A stretch of DNA of 6,792 bases from Planctomycetota bacterium (GTDB lineage: Bacteria; Planctomycetota; UBA11346). The notes under the pieces were generated by a model. It had not been told where the DNA came from, made no database searches, and worked only from the letters and a program-made list of their open reading frames with translations. Positions within the stretch are counted from its first letter, which is position 1, and the number at the start of each line of letters is the position of its first letter. Of this stretch, positions 6,617 to 6,792 are shown piece by piece. The position numbers and the translations under genes are program-made. The stretch spans positions 1 to 6,792 of the forward strand of contig JACDGQ010000178.1 of assembly GCA_013821615.1 (NCBI GenBank), in the 5' to 3' direction.

Positions 6617-6792
6617 GCCGCGCGACCATCCTGGCGCGCATCAAGGAGGCGCTCTCCGTCCCCACCGATCCGCACGTGCGCCACGGTGGCGCGCAGGCGA
6701 CCGCGCCGGAGCAATACCGCGCCTTCCTGCCCGCGGTGCCCGCCGCGCCGGCCGAGCAGGTCGCGCTGTTCGCCGAGCGCGCCGCCAACCTG
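6613..6792 (+). CDS. lutC: L-lactate utilization protein LutC, N-terminal part (cut off by window edge)
   Basis: The frame opens with ATG at 6613, whose last bases form the TGA of lutB (ATGA overlap), and stays open for 60 codons to the end of the window. The start MSRATILARIKEAL and the following Thr-Asp-Pro-His stretch (residues 18-21) resemble the N-terminus of LutC/YkgG. The catalytic LUD domain lies beyond the window, so the call rests on position after lutA-lutB and on this short N-terminal match. LutC is the third subunit of the LutABC L-lactate oxidation system. GGAG-type ribosome binding is present only weakly upstream (CGGAG at 6601-6605, 7 bases before the ATG), consistent with coupling to lutB. 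Confidence 0.85.
   Translation, partial: MSRATILARIKEALSVPTDPHVRHGGAQATAPEQYRAFLPAVPAAPAEQVALFAERAANL

Overview
The window is a compact catabolic locus from a GC-rich bacterium. It reads as the lower half of L-rhamnose (or a similar 6-deoxysugar) breakdown: a bifunctional rhamnulose-1-phosphate aldolase/lactaldehyde dehydrogenase, a DeoR/GlpR-type regulator divergent from it, and lutA, lutB and the start of lutC for L-lactate oxidation. At the left edge lies the first part of a secreted LamG-domain protein. Strong G/C bias at third codon positions, the fused aldolase-SDR enzyme, the secreted LamG protein and several starts without a clear Shine-Dalgarno suggest a Planctomycetota/Verrucomicrobiota-type organism. 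This is an impression from gene content and cannot be proven from the window.

Layout. 2-889 (minus): signal peptide plus LamG domain, running off the left edge as a second domain begins. 890-1012: short gap with a hairpin and T-rich tail that fits a terminator for the next gene. 1013-3208 (minus): aldolase-dehydrogenase fusion. 3209-3342: divergent control region, AT-rich in its middle, with a perfect 11-bp inverted repeat (3227-3237 and 3291-3301) that brackets the likely promoters. 3343-4116 (plus): DeoR-family regulator. 4117-4221: gap dominated by a degenerate 8-bp pyrimidine tandem repeat. 4222-4938 (plus): lutA. 4939-5140: gap almost filled by an element with about 30-bp inverted arms. 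5141-6616 (plus): lutB. 6613-end (plus): lutC, overlapping lutB by ATGA.

How it works together. The aldolase domain would split L-rhamnulose-1-phosphate into DHAP and L-lactaldehyde; the SDR domain would oxidise lactaldehyde to L-lactate; LutABC would oxidise L-lactate to pyruvate. Both products of the sugar would then enter central metabolism, and the regulator between the two arms probably controls at least the aldolase gene and itself through the paired operator. Rhamnose isomerase, rhamnulokinase, transporters and the rest of lutC are not in the window.

No RNA gene, CRISPR array, transposase or phage gene was seen. The most unusual items are the paired operator, the large inverted-repeat element between lutA and lutB, and the octamer repeat before lutA.
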